The notes under the pieces were generated by a model that worked only from the letters and a program-made list of their open reading frames with translations, was not told the origin of the DNA and did not search any database. A program made the position numbers and the translations under genes. From Chlorocebus sabaeus (taxonomy: Eukaryota; Chordata; Mammalia; Primates; Cercopithecidae), in NCBI RefSeq assembly GCF_047675955.1, contig NC_132926.1:18291826-18355825 (forward strand): 64,000 nt of DNA, in the 5' to 3' direction. How positions within the stretch are numbered: the first letter of the stretch is position 1; each line of letters begins with the position of its first letter. Of this stretch, positions 10,484 to 22,619 are shown piece by piece.

Positions 10484-10606
10484 TGTGTCTGTGGGGAGTG
10501 TTTCGAAGGCAAACATATTTTAAATAGTTCTTAATGCCTGTGGGTGTAGCAAGTAATGAATGTGTTTTTTCAAACTATTCATTACCTGCCCTTAACGACA
10601 GACACA
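10484..10606. other. Imperfect long inverted repeat, possible fossil hairpin or MITE
   Basis: Outer arms TGTGTCTGT (10484-10492) and ACAGACACA (10598-10606) are perfect complements. Inside them GTAATGAAT (10553-10561) and ATTCATTAC (10577-10585) form a second perfect 9-bp stem with a 15-base loop. The left half carries about 60 unpaired bases and the right half 12, so the structure is asymmetric. I do not recognise a transposon family. Confidence 0.35.
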
Positions 10607-10849
10607 TTTCAGGGAATTCCTTTCAATTTTTATTTACTAAAGGGAGCTTTTTAAACTTTTTTATTGTGAGAAATGAATGTACATATAATCAAGCTGTGCA
10701 TTTCTTTTAAATATCCTTTTCTGTGTGTGTTCCTATGGCCAGCCTCCCGTCCCCTTATCATGACAATTCTAGAATATTCTTCACACTTTAGTTTCCCTCT
10801 CCTTCAATCTGAGACACAATATAAAGTAATAGTAAGTGCAGATATGTTT

Positions 10850-11340
10850 GCATTTAGGCTTACTAATTTAAATTTCAGCTCTTCTAATTTCTAGATAAGT
10901 GAATTGAGGAACGCTACTGAACTTTTGCATTTTTGCACAATGTTTATTCTGTCTTTCTTTCAGTGATGTCTCCTCCCTAATCACAAAATACAATTCCAAT
11001 TGTTCTTTCAATAACTGAGTTCCACGAGCACATAACCTGCCCTTTACTATGTAATCTTACCTCTGCACCAAACTAATAATAATCCTCCCTTCTATTGTTT
11101 ATACCTTCTCTACATTTGCTTTTGTTTATGCAATTTTTCTTGCCTGCTATGTGGACTTTTTTCTTATTTATAGGTCATCTTTTTATTTTTTTCATGAAAA
11201 TGCCAATCTGCATAAATCTCTTATATCCAGTTGATTTCACAGAGCCCCTTCTTGTACTATCACTTTTAATGCTACTTAGTATGTTACCACTTTATATAGC
11301 ACTTAGCAATTATGCATTGTTGAATTTAAGTTGATATTAT
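10850..11340 (+). repeat. Possible MIR then L2 3'-end remnants
   Basis: 10850-10930 vaguely follows the MIR core. 11000-11340 resembles the L2 3' region ('cacttagcaattatgcattg' in place of the L2 'tagcacttatcacc'). Divergence is high and both calls are tentative. Confidence 0.35.
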
Positions 11341-11529
11341 TTCAGCAAAACTGTAATGGTTCTCAAGTGACCACAGATAATATAAGAAATTGGATAAGAA
11401 ATCTCCTTTACATTTCCTTTATATCTCTCAGGACACAGCTGCATTTTCTCCAAGGATGAAATGGAAGAATGAGCTCTGCTGAGTATGTTACTCAATTTGT
11501 TTAATGTGGTTGACATTACTGCTGTTCCA

Positions 11530-11896
11530 CTGCTACCTAATTTCTATCTCTTCCTGGGCATATGGTAGGATTGTTCTATCCCACCCTACTGAAGTGAACT
11601 GTGGTGATACAGCATGCTTTGACCAGTAAAACGTGAACAAAATTTGCATGTGTAACTTTCAGATAGAAACATTTGTTTGTTGGGACTCTACCTCTTCTCT
11701 TTTTCTCTGCCATTGTAACCATGGAAGCATGTGTTGATATGGATATTCAATGCCACACTTGTTTATGGAGGACAAGTGCATGGACAGTTGCCCAGAATCA
11801 AAATTCTGAGGAGGAAATAAACTTTGGGCTTTAAGCCATGGATATTTGTCATGGGACTTGTTATTGTAGCATAGCCTAACCTATCCTGACTGAACA
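11530..11896 (+). repeat. Old MLT1-like LTR
   Basis: Landmarks are GACCAGTAAAACGTGA, GCCATTGTAACCATGGAAGC, GAGGAAATAAACTTTGGGCTTTAAGCCATGG, and the 3' end 'gtagcatagcctaacctatcctgactgaaca'. The AATAAA followed by TTTAAGCC and a CA end is the layout of older MLT1 LTRs (E to I range). The 5' edge is uncertain. Confidence 0.55.
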
Positions 11897-11984
11897 GATA
11901 AAAAATGGCATATAAATCTATTTTATCCATCAATCCTTGGATGCCTTTCTGTATAATGAATTGGTTGCATTTCTTAGTTTATCT

Positions 11985-12160
11985 TTAGTCACTAATTCAT
12001 TCAGTAAAAATGTTTACATTTAAGGTTTACTATATGTATGGAACTAGACAAGTTGTTGAGGATAAAAATAATAAACTGAATGGCTGTGGTCCCTAATCTA
12101 ATAGACATTCTTGTGTAAAAGACCCCCACCCACCAAAAGAAGAGAATGAAAGAAAACAAA
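11985..12160 (-). repeat. L2 3'-end remnant, antisense
   Basis: 'attcattcagtaaaaatgt...tactatatgtatggaactagacaagttgttgaggataaaaataataaactg' resembles the reverse complement of the L2 3' end (…tttattgagcacctactatgtgccaggcact…gggataca). It is highly diverged. Confidence 0.4.
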
Positions 12161-12325
12161 AATAATTCAACAAACAAAAATGGTATGTAAAAGAAACAAG
12201 CAAGAGTCTAACAGAGAATACCAGAGAACTTATTTAGATATGGTAGTCAGAAAATCTTGTGATGGGGTGAAGTTTAATCTGAGCCCTAGAGGCTGAGCAG
12301 CAAGGAGTACTATAAGAACTGAGGG

Positions 12326-12683
12326 TGGCCAGGCACAGTGGTTCATGCCTGTAATCCCAGCACTTTGGGAGGCCGAGGTGGGCGGATGATGAGATCAGGA
12401 GATCAAGACCCATCCTAACTAACACGGTGAAACCCCGTCTCTACTGAAAATACAAAAAAATTAGCTGGGCATGGTGGTGGGCACCTGTAGTCCCAGCTAC
12501 TTGGGAGGCTAAGGCAGGAGAATGGCATGAACCCAGGAGGCAGAGCTTACAGCTCGCAGTGAGCCAAGATGGCACCACTGCACTCCAGCCTGGGCGACAC
12601 AGCAAGACTCCATCTCAAAAAAACAAAACAAAACAACAACAAAAACAGAAAAAAACCAAAAACAAACAAACAAAAAAACAACA
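12326..12683 (+). mobile_element. AluY-like full-length Alu, + strand, 12-bp TSD
   Basis: A full Alu, from GGCCAGGCACAGTGG (12328) to the A-rich tail. Diagnostic AluY-like stretches include GAGATCAAGACC and GGAGGCAGAGCTTACAG. The left-monomer RNA polymerase III B-box region is mutated. The tail (about 12617-12683) has become a complex CAAA-rich string. Flanks AAGAACTGAGGG at 12314-12325 and 12684-12695 are the target-site duplication. Confidence 0.92.
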
Positions 12684-12699
12684 AAGAACTGAGGGCAAG

Positions 12700-13860
12700 A
12701 GCACAGGAGAGCAGTGTGTGCAGGTGCTCTGAGACAGGGGAGAGCATTGCTGTTCAGAGAAACTGAGTGTGGCTGTAATTAAGTACCATGTTTCCAGATT
12801 ACTACCATTTTAACATTATATCTCTAAACTCTAGAAGAGTCCCTGAATTTCCCAATGACATTTCTCTGTGGAAAGAACATTTAATGTCATCCACCATGAA
12901 GAATTCTTTCAATTCAGTAACTTCATGGATTATGGGGAAAAATATTATTTTTTTAGAAAACTCAGAAAACAGGAAGAGATGTAATATACAAAAGGCTATT
13001 TACACATATATTTATAGAAAGCCTGAGCTGCAAGAAAGAAGACAGCAACATTATTCCACAGAGAAAATAAGTAGTTAAGTTGTATAGCTTGACATTTATG
13101 GCTGTGGAGTTAGTTTTGCCCACATGACGGTGAACTCACTCCAATATAGAGAAATTGAAAAGAGTGCAATCTTAAATCACAGCTGCCATAAAAAAATAGA
13201 ATTTTTTAAAACAAATCTCAAAACAAGTTGTTTAAATTCTTCTTTAATATTCTTAGCAAATAGTTGATCTCATCAATGATTCAAGAGTAAAAATTGATGA
13301 ATTTTCTGTTTTATTGAAATGATGATCCTGGCTGAATAATGTAATTAATTAACTTCACACAGTGACCCTGAACATACGAAAAAAAAACAATGTGGCTTTT
13401 CTGATAGGATCCAAGATTGCTTGTATATTTTTACAGCCTTTAAAAAAATCAGCTTTTTCTTTATCTGCTTCTAGAATTAAGATTTGTCGGCAGCCAATAG
13501 ATAAATTTTTCACTTGATTTATTTTATACAGAAAATAAGAAGCTTTGAAAAGAATGTAAAAAAAACGTTTTCAGTTGCTCTTTGTCAGCTTGATATTGTC
13601 TTTCTATTTATTTTTTGTTCTTGACTATTGCAAGCTTCTTCCACCAGTCTTCTAGATTACCACAGTAGCAGAATCACATGAATGATGTTTCTTAAACTCA
13701 GAACAAACATTTAATACCAAAGTCACACAAATGAATCATATTTTTATTCATTTTTTCAATATGTATTGCATATTTGCTCCAGCTATTGGTGGTTATTATG
13801 CTCATGTTCAATTAAATTGCAGATTGTGTCTTAATTTCACATTATTGTGAATATGATGGC
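12700..13860. other. Unique AT-rich sequence, no gene seen
   Basis: No repeat family recognised and no supported coding signal. The 96-codon + frame at 12788-13078 has no known motif and ends in ordinary AT-rich DNA. Confidence 0.55.
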
Positions 13861-13864
13861 AAAC

Positions 13865-14090
13865 AAAAAATCCAAAAGATTTTGAATGGCTAGACAAATA
13901 TATAAAATTTAAAAACATTTTGTTTTCTAAGTGTATGAATGTATAATTTTGAAAGATCCTATTTATTGATAAAAGTAGAGAAAAAATCCAAAAGATTTTG
14001 AATGGCTAGACAAATATATAAAATTTAAAATTATTCTGAGTGTATGAATGTATAATTTTGGAAGATCCTATTTATTGAAAAAGTAGGGGA
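13865..14090. repeat. Two-copy tandem duplication, period 116 bp
   Basis: Unit 1 (13865-13980) and unit 2 (13981 to about 14090) both start AAAAAATCCAAAAGATTTTG. They stay nearly identical through the first 49 bases and again through GTGTATGAATGTATAATTTT and GATCCTATTTATTGA. Unit 2 has a net loss of several bases in the middle and a few substitutions. The sequence is not a known repeat family that I recognise. Confidence 0.95.
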
Positions 14091-14094
14091 AAAG

Positions 14095-14640
14095 GGGTGT
14101 ATTTAGTCCTATCTGATCATTTTCTTTTCAAAACTTCTGATGTTTCCCAAATCATGGCTGTCTTTATTCTATTGAATGTCCCAACTATGTCTTGAGTAAA
14201 TGGCCTAGCAATGGCTAAGGAAACAGCACAAAGGCTTTCAAAAACCAGTTGTTGGCAATGAGTGACAAAGGAAAGAAAAGTGTTCAAATCCAGTCTCATA
14301 AAGGTGGTTACATGCCCTGGACTTTTGAGATGAGGCGGACCAGTACATTTCCTCAACTCAGCTTCCCTGCCCGCTACTTTGTTTGTAGACAAGGGTTTTC
14401 AGGGTATCTTGCCTGTGGTTTTACTCACTTGACTTTGGAGTTAAAACTCTATGAGGCCAAGTGAGTATCTGGATTAGCATGACAGTGGTCTCTATGTCAG
14501 TGGTCAACACTTTCAGATATACAGTACATTGAGATCATTCATATTATAGTATTACGGTATTACTATTTGAGTGTTGAAGATAATTCACAATCACTCTGTG
14601 AAACAAAGTTGGAAGAAATTTAAATAGAGCAAGTTGTAAG
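14095..14640. other. Unique sequence, no supported gene
   Basis: Somewhat less AT-rich than its surroundings. Minus frame 14117-14392 (91 codons) and overlapping plus frame 14249-14464 exist, but neither shows a domain I recognise and no splice or promoter signal supports them. Confidence 0.5.
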
Positions 14641-16190
14641 AGGGTGTAGTTGGGTCTATCTTTTTAAAATCATTAAAAAAATCTCTGCCTTTAATTTAGA
14701 TTGTTAGTCCATTAACCTTTAAAGTAGTTAATTCTTTATTGATATGTTTGATTTGCTTCTACCATTTTATGTGTTTTCCATTATCACCTTTCTTTGGTTG
14801 TTGCTGTTGTTTCTTTGTGCTTGGATTTCTCTTGCCCACTTTCTAAGATTATTTACATATATTTTAAAATTCCACTTAAACTTTATATTGGCTTTTTAGT
14901 TGTGACAATTAGATTATTGCTACAGAGATTATAATGTACTTGTTAACTTTCAATATCTTAGCTAAAGTTAATATTGTATCAGTTCATGTAAAATACAGAA
15001 ATGCTGCAATTCTTTTTATTCTATATGAAAGAAACCTCAAAAGACAATGTTACGATTGTGCCTTTAATTCATTGTGTGGTTTTCATAAAAAAGAAAAGAA
15101 AACATAGAATTTTGTGTGTACCCACATATTTACTGTTTCCAGTTTTATTCTGAGGATTCAAGTTTTGATCTCAAGTCATTTTCCTGCAGCCTTTAGAAGT
15201 TCCTTTGGGGCCTTTAATAGATCTGTTAGCAACACATTATCTTCATAATTTTTTTCATCTGAAATGTCTCTGTTTCACCTTGATTCGTGAAGATTATTTT
15301 CATTGGATATAGAATTCTGGGATAACATTGTTTTATTTCAGCATTTTAATAATGTTCACCATCTTCAGGGCCTCATAGCTTCTGATGGAAGCCAGTCATT
15401 AGTTAGATCATTTTATCCCCTTACGCAATGTTTTGGGTTTTTTGTTTGTTGTTTTGGCTGCTCTTAAGGTTTGCTCTTTAATTTTGGCTTTTGGTAATTT
15501 TACTACATTTTGCTTAAGCATAAACTTCTTAATGTGTATTTTCCTTGATATTTACCTAGCATCATTTATCTGTACATTTCTTTTTACATCAACTTTGAAA
15601 AACATTAAACTAGTATTTATTCAAATATATGTTCTGCTCCACTCGTCTTTCTTTCCTTCTTGTATTTCAGTCACAGCCCTGTTGGAACATTTGCATTACC
15701 TAACAGTTCTCAGATTCAGGTTCATGTTTTCAGTCTTTTTTCCTTTGTTCTGCATCTGGGATAATATCTTTCATTATACCTTCTTCAAATATGCTTACTA
15801 TTTCCTTTGTCATCTGCATTTGGCTATTAAGTTCTTCCAGTGATTTTTTAAAATCTCAGATAACATTTTTATTTATCTCTTGAGATTTTCTGTCTTTTCT
15901 TTCACTGTGTGCACATTTTATTATACTTCTTTTGAGATTGTTATTAAAGCTGTTTAAATTTCTTGTCTGCTCTTTTCAGTATCTGGTTCAGGGTTGAACC
16001 TTGCTGATTTTCTTTTCTCTTGAGAATGTTTATATAATTTTTTTGTTTAATTTTGGTTTATATTCTAGGCATCACAAATATTAAGTGGAGGACATTCTGG
16101 ATAATGTTATTGTTCTATAAATACAGTTTCTTTTATTTTTGCTGGAAATTATGATGGCTGACCTTGAACTGTTAGCACTATTTCATGGGC
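14640..16190 (-). repeat. Decayed ancient L1M-type LINE sequence, antisense
   Basis: Successive phrases ('ttggctttttagttgtgacaa', 'gattataatgtacttgttaac', 'cattttcctgcagcctttagaag', 'tggatatagaattctggg', 'ttgctctttaattttggctttt', 'ttcttcaaatatgcttac') follow in order a common antisense old-L1 non-coding region. Divergence is very high. The 136-codon frame at 15433-15843 lies inside it and is not a gene. Confidence 0.5.
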
Positions 16191-16285
16191 CACTGCTCTG
16201 CTCTATATTCAGATATTTTGTCTTTAGCTGAACTTCATTGCATCTATTTCTAAGCCCATTATTCCCACATTTAGAAATTCTGTGT

Positions 16286-16586
16286 AAGCTGACCCTTGAA
16301 CAAGATGAGTTTGAACTGCAAGTGTCCACTTATTTGCCATTTTTTCTTTAATAAATACATTTGATCCTCTATGTCTGTGGTTTCGTAGCCCTGAATTCAA
16401 CCAAAAGTGGACTGAAAAGATGGTATCATGACATGTAAAAGGGATGAATGAAGAGAGCTGATTTTTGTATCTCTGTTTGGGCCAGCTGCAGGGCTGGAAC
16501 ATGCATGCATTTTGGTATCTGTATTGGAGCAGGTACTGGAACTTGCAGGTACTTGGTACCCTTGCAGGTACCAAGGGACAACTGTA
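16286..16586 (+). repeat. Tigger-like DNA transposon remnant
   Basis: It starts with GCTGACCCTTGAACAA and 'gagtttgaactgca...gtccacttat', passes 'gatcctctatgtctgtgg' and 'gaattcaaccaaaagtgga', and ends 'ggtaccaagggacaactgta'. These are landmarks of non-autonomous Tigger-class (TcMar) elements, which integrate at TA. The exact family is not assigned. It lies within old L1M sequence. Confidence 0.55.
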
Positions 16587-16829
16587 TTAGATATTTTTAA
16601 AGAAATAAAACAATGCAGGCATATGTAAAGACCTCTGAATAACATTCCTCAATTGTATTCTCTTCTAATACCTGCTAAATTTGGTCTGTTTTTGTTATTA
16701 TACACATCATAATACATATAATCAATATATCATATATATCACAGAATATACTAATCAAATATCTGGGCCCCCGTGGTCCAGTCAAGCTGATACATAAAAT
16801 TAATCATTACACTAAAAGCACTAGAATAA

Positions 16830-18255
16830 ATATTCTTTTATAGGTATTAGTTATTAACTAGTGATATACTTAAAACTAGAATTGCTATGTGAAAGCATAT
16901 GTCCATCTTTAGCTTCACTAAATACTGCCAAATTGCTATCTAAAATAAATCAACTTGTACTCTCATTAGTGACAGATGAGAGTTTGAGAGTTCTTTCTTT
17001 CCTTCTTTTTTCCTTCCTTCCTTCTTTCCTTCCTTCCTGTTTTGTTTTGTTTTATTTTGTTTTGAGAGATGGGGCCTCGCTCTGTTGCCCAAGGTGGAGT
17101 GCAGTGATGCAATCATAGCTCACTACAGCCTCAAATTCCTGGGCTCAAGCAATCTCCCTAGCCTCAGCCTCCCAAATATATGGCACTATAGGTGTGAGCC
17201 ACCACACCCAGCTAATTAAAAAAAATTTAGGGGGTAGACACAGAGTCTCACTATGTTGGCCAGGTTGATCTTGAACTCCTGGCCTCAAGCAATCTTCCTG
17301 TTTCAGCTTCCCAGAATGCTGTGTTTACAAGCATGGGCCATTGCACTCAGTAGAGAGTTCTTTCTATTCATTCAACAATCTTGTAGTCTTGGCAGTCTTT
17401 TTAATCTTCATGTTTATGATGGATGATGAGGGTAGGAAGAGGACTGCAACTTTATTCTGCGATGCTATGCTGCTGTTTTCCTAATCATTTGATTGGAGGA
17501 AGCAGACTTTGGGGGCTTTTTATTGCTCTTGTTCTGTACCTATTGGGCATTTCTAGATTAAAGGATTCTCCATTAGCCAGCCCCTCTTCTGTCCACATTT
17601 CTGAGTCACCTTATATTTGATTTATGTATAATTTACAGAGTTTTGGTTGTATTCAGTAGTAGGAATAGAGAGATATTGATCTACTCCATCTTGTTTCCTT
17701 TTATATGAAATTCACAATTAGTTTATGTCTTATGGAAAAACTAAATTGTGATTTTCACTGAAATCACATTGAGCTTAATTATCAACTTGAAGAGTTCTAC
17801 TTTTATATTCCCCAAATGCTTTATAATTTGCTTTATCCAATTTTTGCATATATTTTACTAGATACATTCCTTTATATTTTTACCTTTTTTCCTAATAGAA
17901 GCTCATTTCTATTATTATTTTTAATTGGTTACTGTGGATATGTAGGGATATTGCTAATATTTTACATAAATCATAGATCTTGCAAACTTGTGGACCTTTC
18001 TTAATAATGTGAATAGTTTATGTGTAAATTATCTTGGGGTTGATATGTTAGTTATCGTGTAATCTGTAAATAAGCACTTTTTTGTCTCTGACTTTTCAAT
18101 TTTTCAGTACTTCTTTCTTTGTCTTATTGTATTTTCTAGTATACTCAGTACTATATTGATTTGAGGACATCTTTTTCTTATCCCTGATTTAAAAGAACAC
18201 TAATGTTTTATTATTGTGTAGGGACAGTCTTTCATTAATCACAGTTAGCCATTCT
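16830..18255 (-). repeat. Ancient L1M ORF2 sequence, antisense, split by AluJ
   Basis: 16830-16998 resembles antisense 3' ORF2 ('agaattgctatgtgaaagcatatg', 'tactgccaaattgctatct', 'atgagagtttgagagttc'). It resumes after the Alu with 'ttggcagtctttttaatctt' (17390-17410). 17700-18255 resembles further-upstream ORF2 ('gtgtaatctgtaaataagcac', 'ctttgtcttattgtattttctagtatactcagtactat'). The coding frame is destroyed. About 17440-17700 is unassigned. Confidence 0.6.
16999..17352 (-). mobile_element. AluJ-like Alu, minus strand, 13-bp TSD
   Basis: Antisense Alu of old type (GCTCAAGCAATC, TAGCTCACTACAGCC). Its A-tail complement has become a TTCC/TTTTG-rich pyrimidine microsatellite (about 16999-17065). 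Target duplication GAGAGTTCTTTCT is present at 16986-16998 and 17353-17365. It sits inside antisense L1M sequence, so the Alu is the younger of the two. Confidence 0.88.
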
Positions 18256-18259
18256 TCCT

Positions 18260-19198
18260 CTTAGTCTGAACACATAGCATATAATTTCACAAATCTAGAA
18301 ACATTAGAACTGTTTTAAGGGAAAAGATGTAACTAATATGATCTAGTCAATGTAAGGGAGATTGCCTACAGGCACATGCCTTATAAAATCAGTCCATTAC
18401 CTAACGGAATGGTAAATTAAATAAAATAATTGATTGTAACTGTTGCCTCTTTTTCTCTTGACGCAAGTAATCACTTACTTTCTACATTTAATGGCTAGAA
18501 TTATCACAGATAAACCAAGTATCAGTAGCTAAGATGATAGTAAATCCATATTAATCATTTTTTATACCATTAGTAACATAGATTAATTTTATTTTGAATA
18601 TTTGTTTGCACATCTTAAATAGGCAAAAATCATTTTTATGTTGCAAGAGAGGAAAATTTTTCTGTCTGTAGTTTTCAATAGGTTGATGTATAAATATGTT
18701 TTAACTCAACTCAACACAGATGTCAGCTGGGGTCTTCTTGACTTTAAGATCATTCAAGAACATTCCAAACACACATATTTAATACTTGAGAATTTCACAA
18801 GTTTTTTGCTAATATCTGGTGCTAAAGCATGGTTCATTTCCTTCATCCCTACTTGATATTATATTCTACCACCATGTCACAATTAGTACAAACCTTAGCC
18901 TTTATGCCTGATTAGACAAGAGAATTCATTGCATCAAGAATTTTATAAATTGGCTTGTAGGCTCAGATCACTTCAAATTCTACACTGAAGTCGCCTGACT
19001 TGCAGACCAAACATTATTCCTTATTATTTTTTCTTTCCCTCTGGTGCAGAGCTGAAGCATCTACACGAAGTCCCTACATGTCCTGCCTCATATTTTGAAG
19101 TCATCTGTAAAAATAAAAAAATTGTTTCTATTTTCTCATATAAAATATATCACTTTTTAACCTACAAATTAATATTTTTTTCCAAAATAAAAGACGTT
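18260..19198. other. Unique AT-rich sequence, no gene seen
   Basis: No family or gene recognised. Only short AT-rich frames are present (for example 18638-18856). Confidence 0.5.
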
Positions 19199-19210
19199 TA
19201 GAAACTTCTT

Positions 19211-19506
19211 TTTTTTCTTTGAGACAGAGTCTCACTCTGTCACCCAGGCTGGAGTGCAGTGGTGTGATCTCCACTCACTGCAAGCTCCGCCTCCTGGGTT
19301 TACACCATTCTCCTGCCCCAGCCTCCCTAGTAGCTGGGACTGCAGGCGCCCACCACCTCGCCCGGTTAGTTTTGGGTATTTTTTTTTTAGTCGAGTCGGG
19401 GTTTCACTGTGTTAGTCAGGGTGGTCCTGATCTGCTGACCTTGTGATCCACCTGTCTTGGCTTCCCAAAGTGCTGGGATTATAGGCGTGAGCCATCACGC
19501 CTGGCC
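19211..19506 (-). mobile_element. AluY-like Alu, minus strand, 12-bp TSD
   Basis: Full-length antisense Alu: T-run, GAGACAGAGTCTCACTCTG, GCAAGCTCCGCCTCCTGGG (AluY-type), ending GCCATCACGCCTGGCC. Target duplication TAGAAACTTCTT occurs at 19199-19210 and 19507-19518. A few dispersed substitutions indicate that it is not a recent insertion. Confidence 0.93.
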
Positions 19507-19518
19507 TAGAAACTTCTT

Positions 19519-22290
19519 ACATATACATCTTTCACCATTTCTCTAAAACACATTCAGTTTTGTGATAGTCTCATAGTCACATTTTTACAGTTGTTCAGTA
19601 GTACTAGAATAAAAACTTTTAAAAATTCTATAAAACTTCATTATATCTCAGAGAATGACTCATACTATAATCATACTATAAAACATATTTTCAGAGCATT
19701 AACTCAGAGAAGAACATGACAGGAAATTGATTATGTATGCTGCTTGATGCCTTTTCATATATTGATTTACATGTCATTTGTCTGCAATTATTGTTTAAAT
19801 ACAATTCACTCTTTGCTAATAGGAGACAATTATCACCATTATACATAATTCAGATTTTCACAAAATGGTTTAAGCCAAGCCCAATGTTACCACCATTTTC
19901 TCTTGGAATGCTAAAAAGCATTTTAACACAAATGGAACAACAACATTTACTTGAGCATTGTAGTAATTTGTGTTGAGCTCTGCAATTCATCTGAGATCTT
20001 CTTCCTAATGTTTATCAACATAAGATTGGGCATGCCTTGCGTATGACAAGAAGGGAGTGCTGATGGCCTGAAGACCATCACTTAGGTAGTTTCTGCCCAT
20101 TACACTGTTTGTACATGGGATCACTATAACAATCATACTATAAGTATGATTTCCTATATTGCAAATCAAACATTTCACCTGCTTTGATTAAAACAGATTA
20201 AAGAATCCTGAAGCAAACCAAAGATCCTTTCAAAACTCCATGATTACTGCTCTAAATGAGCTCATGTGGGATGGAGATGCTCCTTCATTCTGCTTCATTC
20301 TCTATCTTCAAACTAGAGGCAATAATCAGATGCAATTATTAGAAGCCCTGACTTCATCATTCCTACCCAAGGGTGAAATGGCCTAGAGTCAGTGCTTTCA
20401 ATTATGCTGGGTGGCCCAGGAATGGACAAGCTGATTTATAGATGGCTGTGCTTGGTTCTGCCCCAAAGGCCCCAGAGGAAATGCCTGGAGGAGAAGCTGA
20501 ATCTCCCTATCAATTGGCTCTCTACTCTGTCACCAGCCACACAATTAAATAAAAAGCTGAGTCTGGAAGACAGATTTTTTTCTCTCTCTTTTACATTTAT
20601 GATCCATTTTAAATCCCTCTGACGTTAAAATGAAAATTCCATAGGCACACTTGCATGTCCTCATTAAAGAATAAAAATTAAAGATGAAGTGACAGTTATC
20701 ACTAAACCAACTACAGAGGAAATGCCCATAGAAATAACATACTCAGTCCAGATTTCAAGCAGTTTGGGCCGACAAATTACAAATGCAAGTTCCTTTTAGG
20801 AGACCTATATCAAAAGAATGCTTAGTCACATACAATATATCCCATTCTGTTTTGATCAACTGAAATCATTCTTCCTATTTGGGGCTTCTCAAAATATTTG
20901 GTGTAGAATTCTTCTCTTTGACAATCTTGTGAGGGAGTCAATACATAAAAGAGTACACTGAAACAAATTTCAGTTCCTCTGGCTGTCACTGGGTGAAAAG
21001 TAGACCCCATCCATCCCCTGCCCCTGTGCCTGTTCCTCTCATTGCACACACACGCACGTGCACATGCACACACACACATTTCCAAGATATTTCATGGAAG
21101 CTGACTTTTAAAACAACTTTCTAAAATTTTGGACATAGTGAAAAATCCAGAACTGTATAATATAAAACCCACACCCAAAGGTCCATCTCTTTTCTTTATT
21201 TTCAAAGACATCAATTCTTTTCACATAAAGGAAGGAGGCAGAAAATAAAAAAAAATACTTTCAGTCCACAGTATGATAGGTGCCAAATCTTCTTTGAAAC
21301 CAACCATAAACAATTCTGGCAAAAAGCAAGACACAAATGTCTATTTTCAAGTGAATATTTGCATGATTTCTTAAGACACTCCATGCTTAGATTTCTGGTT
21401 TTGATACAAGAAAAAGGCTGCCTGAAAGCCAATTTTCTGCAGAGAAAGTTTTAATGGTAGAGAAGAGAAAGAGGGTGTTTAGAAAGAGAAATAAGAAATT
21501 TGTAATGCCTAACTTGTAAAGAAAGAGAAAAGGTAATGAGAGTCCTAGATTCTACTGTAGAGATGTGATTTACTGTCTGGCTAGAATTTTAAGAGAAAAT
21601 AGTGAAGGAAAAAATTTCTCCCATATTTTATCACTACTACAGCCCTCCCTTAAATTTCTTCTTGGTGAAGGTATCCATCCACCACAGCAAGGGATGCAGC
21701 AGATGTGGATCATTTAATGTGTTTAATAAAAAGACATGGTGTTCTGCTTTAACTGTGCATTTGCCATCCTTGTAAAGTAATGAAAAGCTACCTTTTCTGA
21801 GAAAGAATGACACCTGTAAAATTGATGTAGGCAGAGCAAAAAAAAGAAAGAAAGCTAGAAAGCAATCACAAATCTAGAAAATGTCCAAAGAGGGTAAGGT
21901 TCAGGAATCTGTGTGCAATTTTTTTTTTTTTTTTTTTTTTGCTTTGGGATAAATTACAGAACCTAGATTTTCAATTTTAAAGAGAGCCAGCATACTAAAA
22001 AGTGTCATTTCTCTTTTTTTGTGATTTTTCAAAAATAAAGAAATTTCAAAATTGTTAACAAGTAGCATTTAAAATAAAGATTTATCAATAATAGTTGAAA
22101 ACATCTGCTAAAGGTAGGAGAATAGAAAAAATGTAAACCATTGTAAAGACCGCTCTGAAATTCAGTTCAAACATTAACTCAGCCAAGGCCAAACACAGGA
22201 TGCTGCTGAGAGAACTGAGGAGCTAATGTTTTATGCATATCAAGTAGTTTAAGAACTTTCCAAGAAAATGTGTCTATTACAGCACCAATG
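19519..22290. other. Repeat-poor unique sequence with a CA tract and a T22 run
   Basis: No gene recognised. Features are a mixed CA/CG-containing microsatellite (21045-21078) and an isolated T22 run (21919-21940) with no Alu or L1 attached. The 20392-20622 frame and the minus frames at 20822-21085 and 21211-21432 show no domain. Confidence 0.55.
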
Positions 22291-22480
22291 ATAACAAGAG
22301 CTCTGAGAAAAAAAAAATCAAAGGAATAACAGACATCCGAGAAGGCTTCATGGAGAAGGACTACCCTAAACTAACTAACCTGATGATAAATTAAGTGGAA
22401 TTTCAATCATCAAGTAAGAGAGAGGGAAGAATACATTCTAGATGTGGGAATAGCCCAATAGGAAGTAATTAATATTACCT
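22290..22480 (-). repeat. L2-like remnant, antisense (weak)
   Basis: 'gagaaggcttcatggagaaggac...gaatacattctagatgtgggaatagcc' resembles the antisense L2 3' region (aggaaggcctctctgaggaggtgac…). Strongly diverged. Confidence 0.35.
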
Positions 22481-22619
22481 GTTTCAGGCCCAAATTTTGC
22501 CAGAATAGATAATAATAGACAAGGCTTCCTTTCACTTGTGAGGAGGGATTAAATTGAGTAAGTATAAAGAATTACATAATATTAAATATTAGAGAGAGCA
22601 GTTAAAATATTTTATATGT

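Noticed and set aside
12547..12766. Frames on both strands around 12547-12766 as coding
   Set aside because: Both are translations of the AluY right arm and its CAAA-rich tail.
13865..14090. CRISPR-like direct repeats
   Set aside because: Only two adjacent units with no spacers, in a primate genome; it is a tandem duplication.
14117..14392. 91-codon minus frame as a small gene or transposase fragment
   Set aside because: No recognised motif, no splice or promoter support, and an overlapping frame on the other strand is of similar length.
15433..15843. 136-codon + frame resembling a membrane protein
   Set aside because: The hydrophobic residues come from T-rich codons in antisense L1M sequence; no start context or family match.
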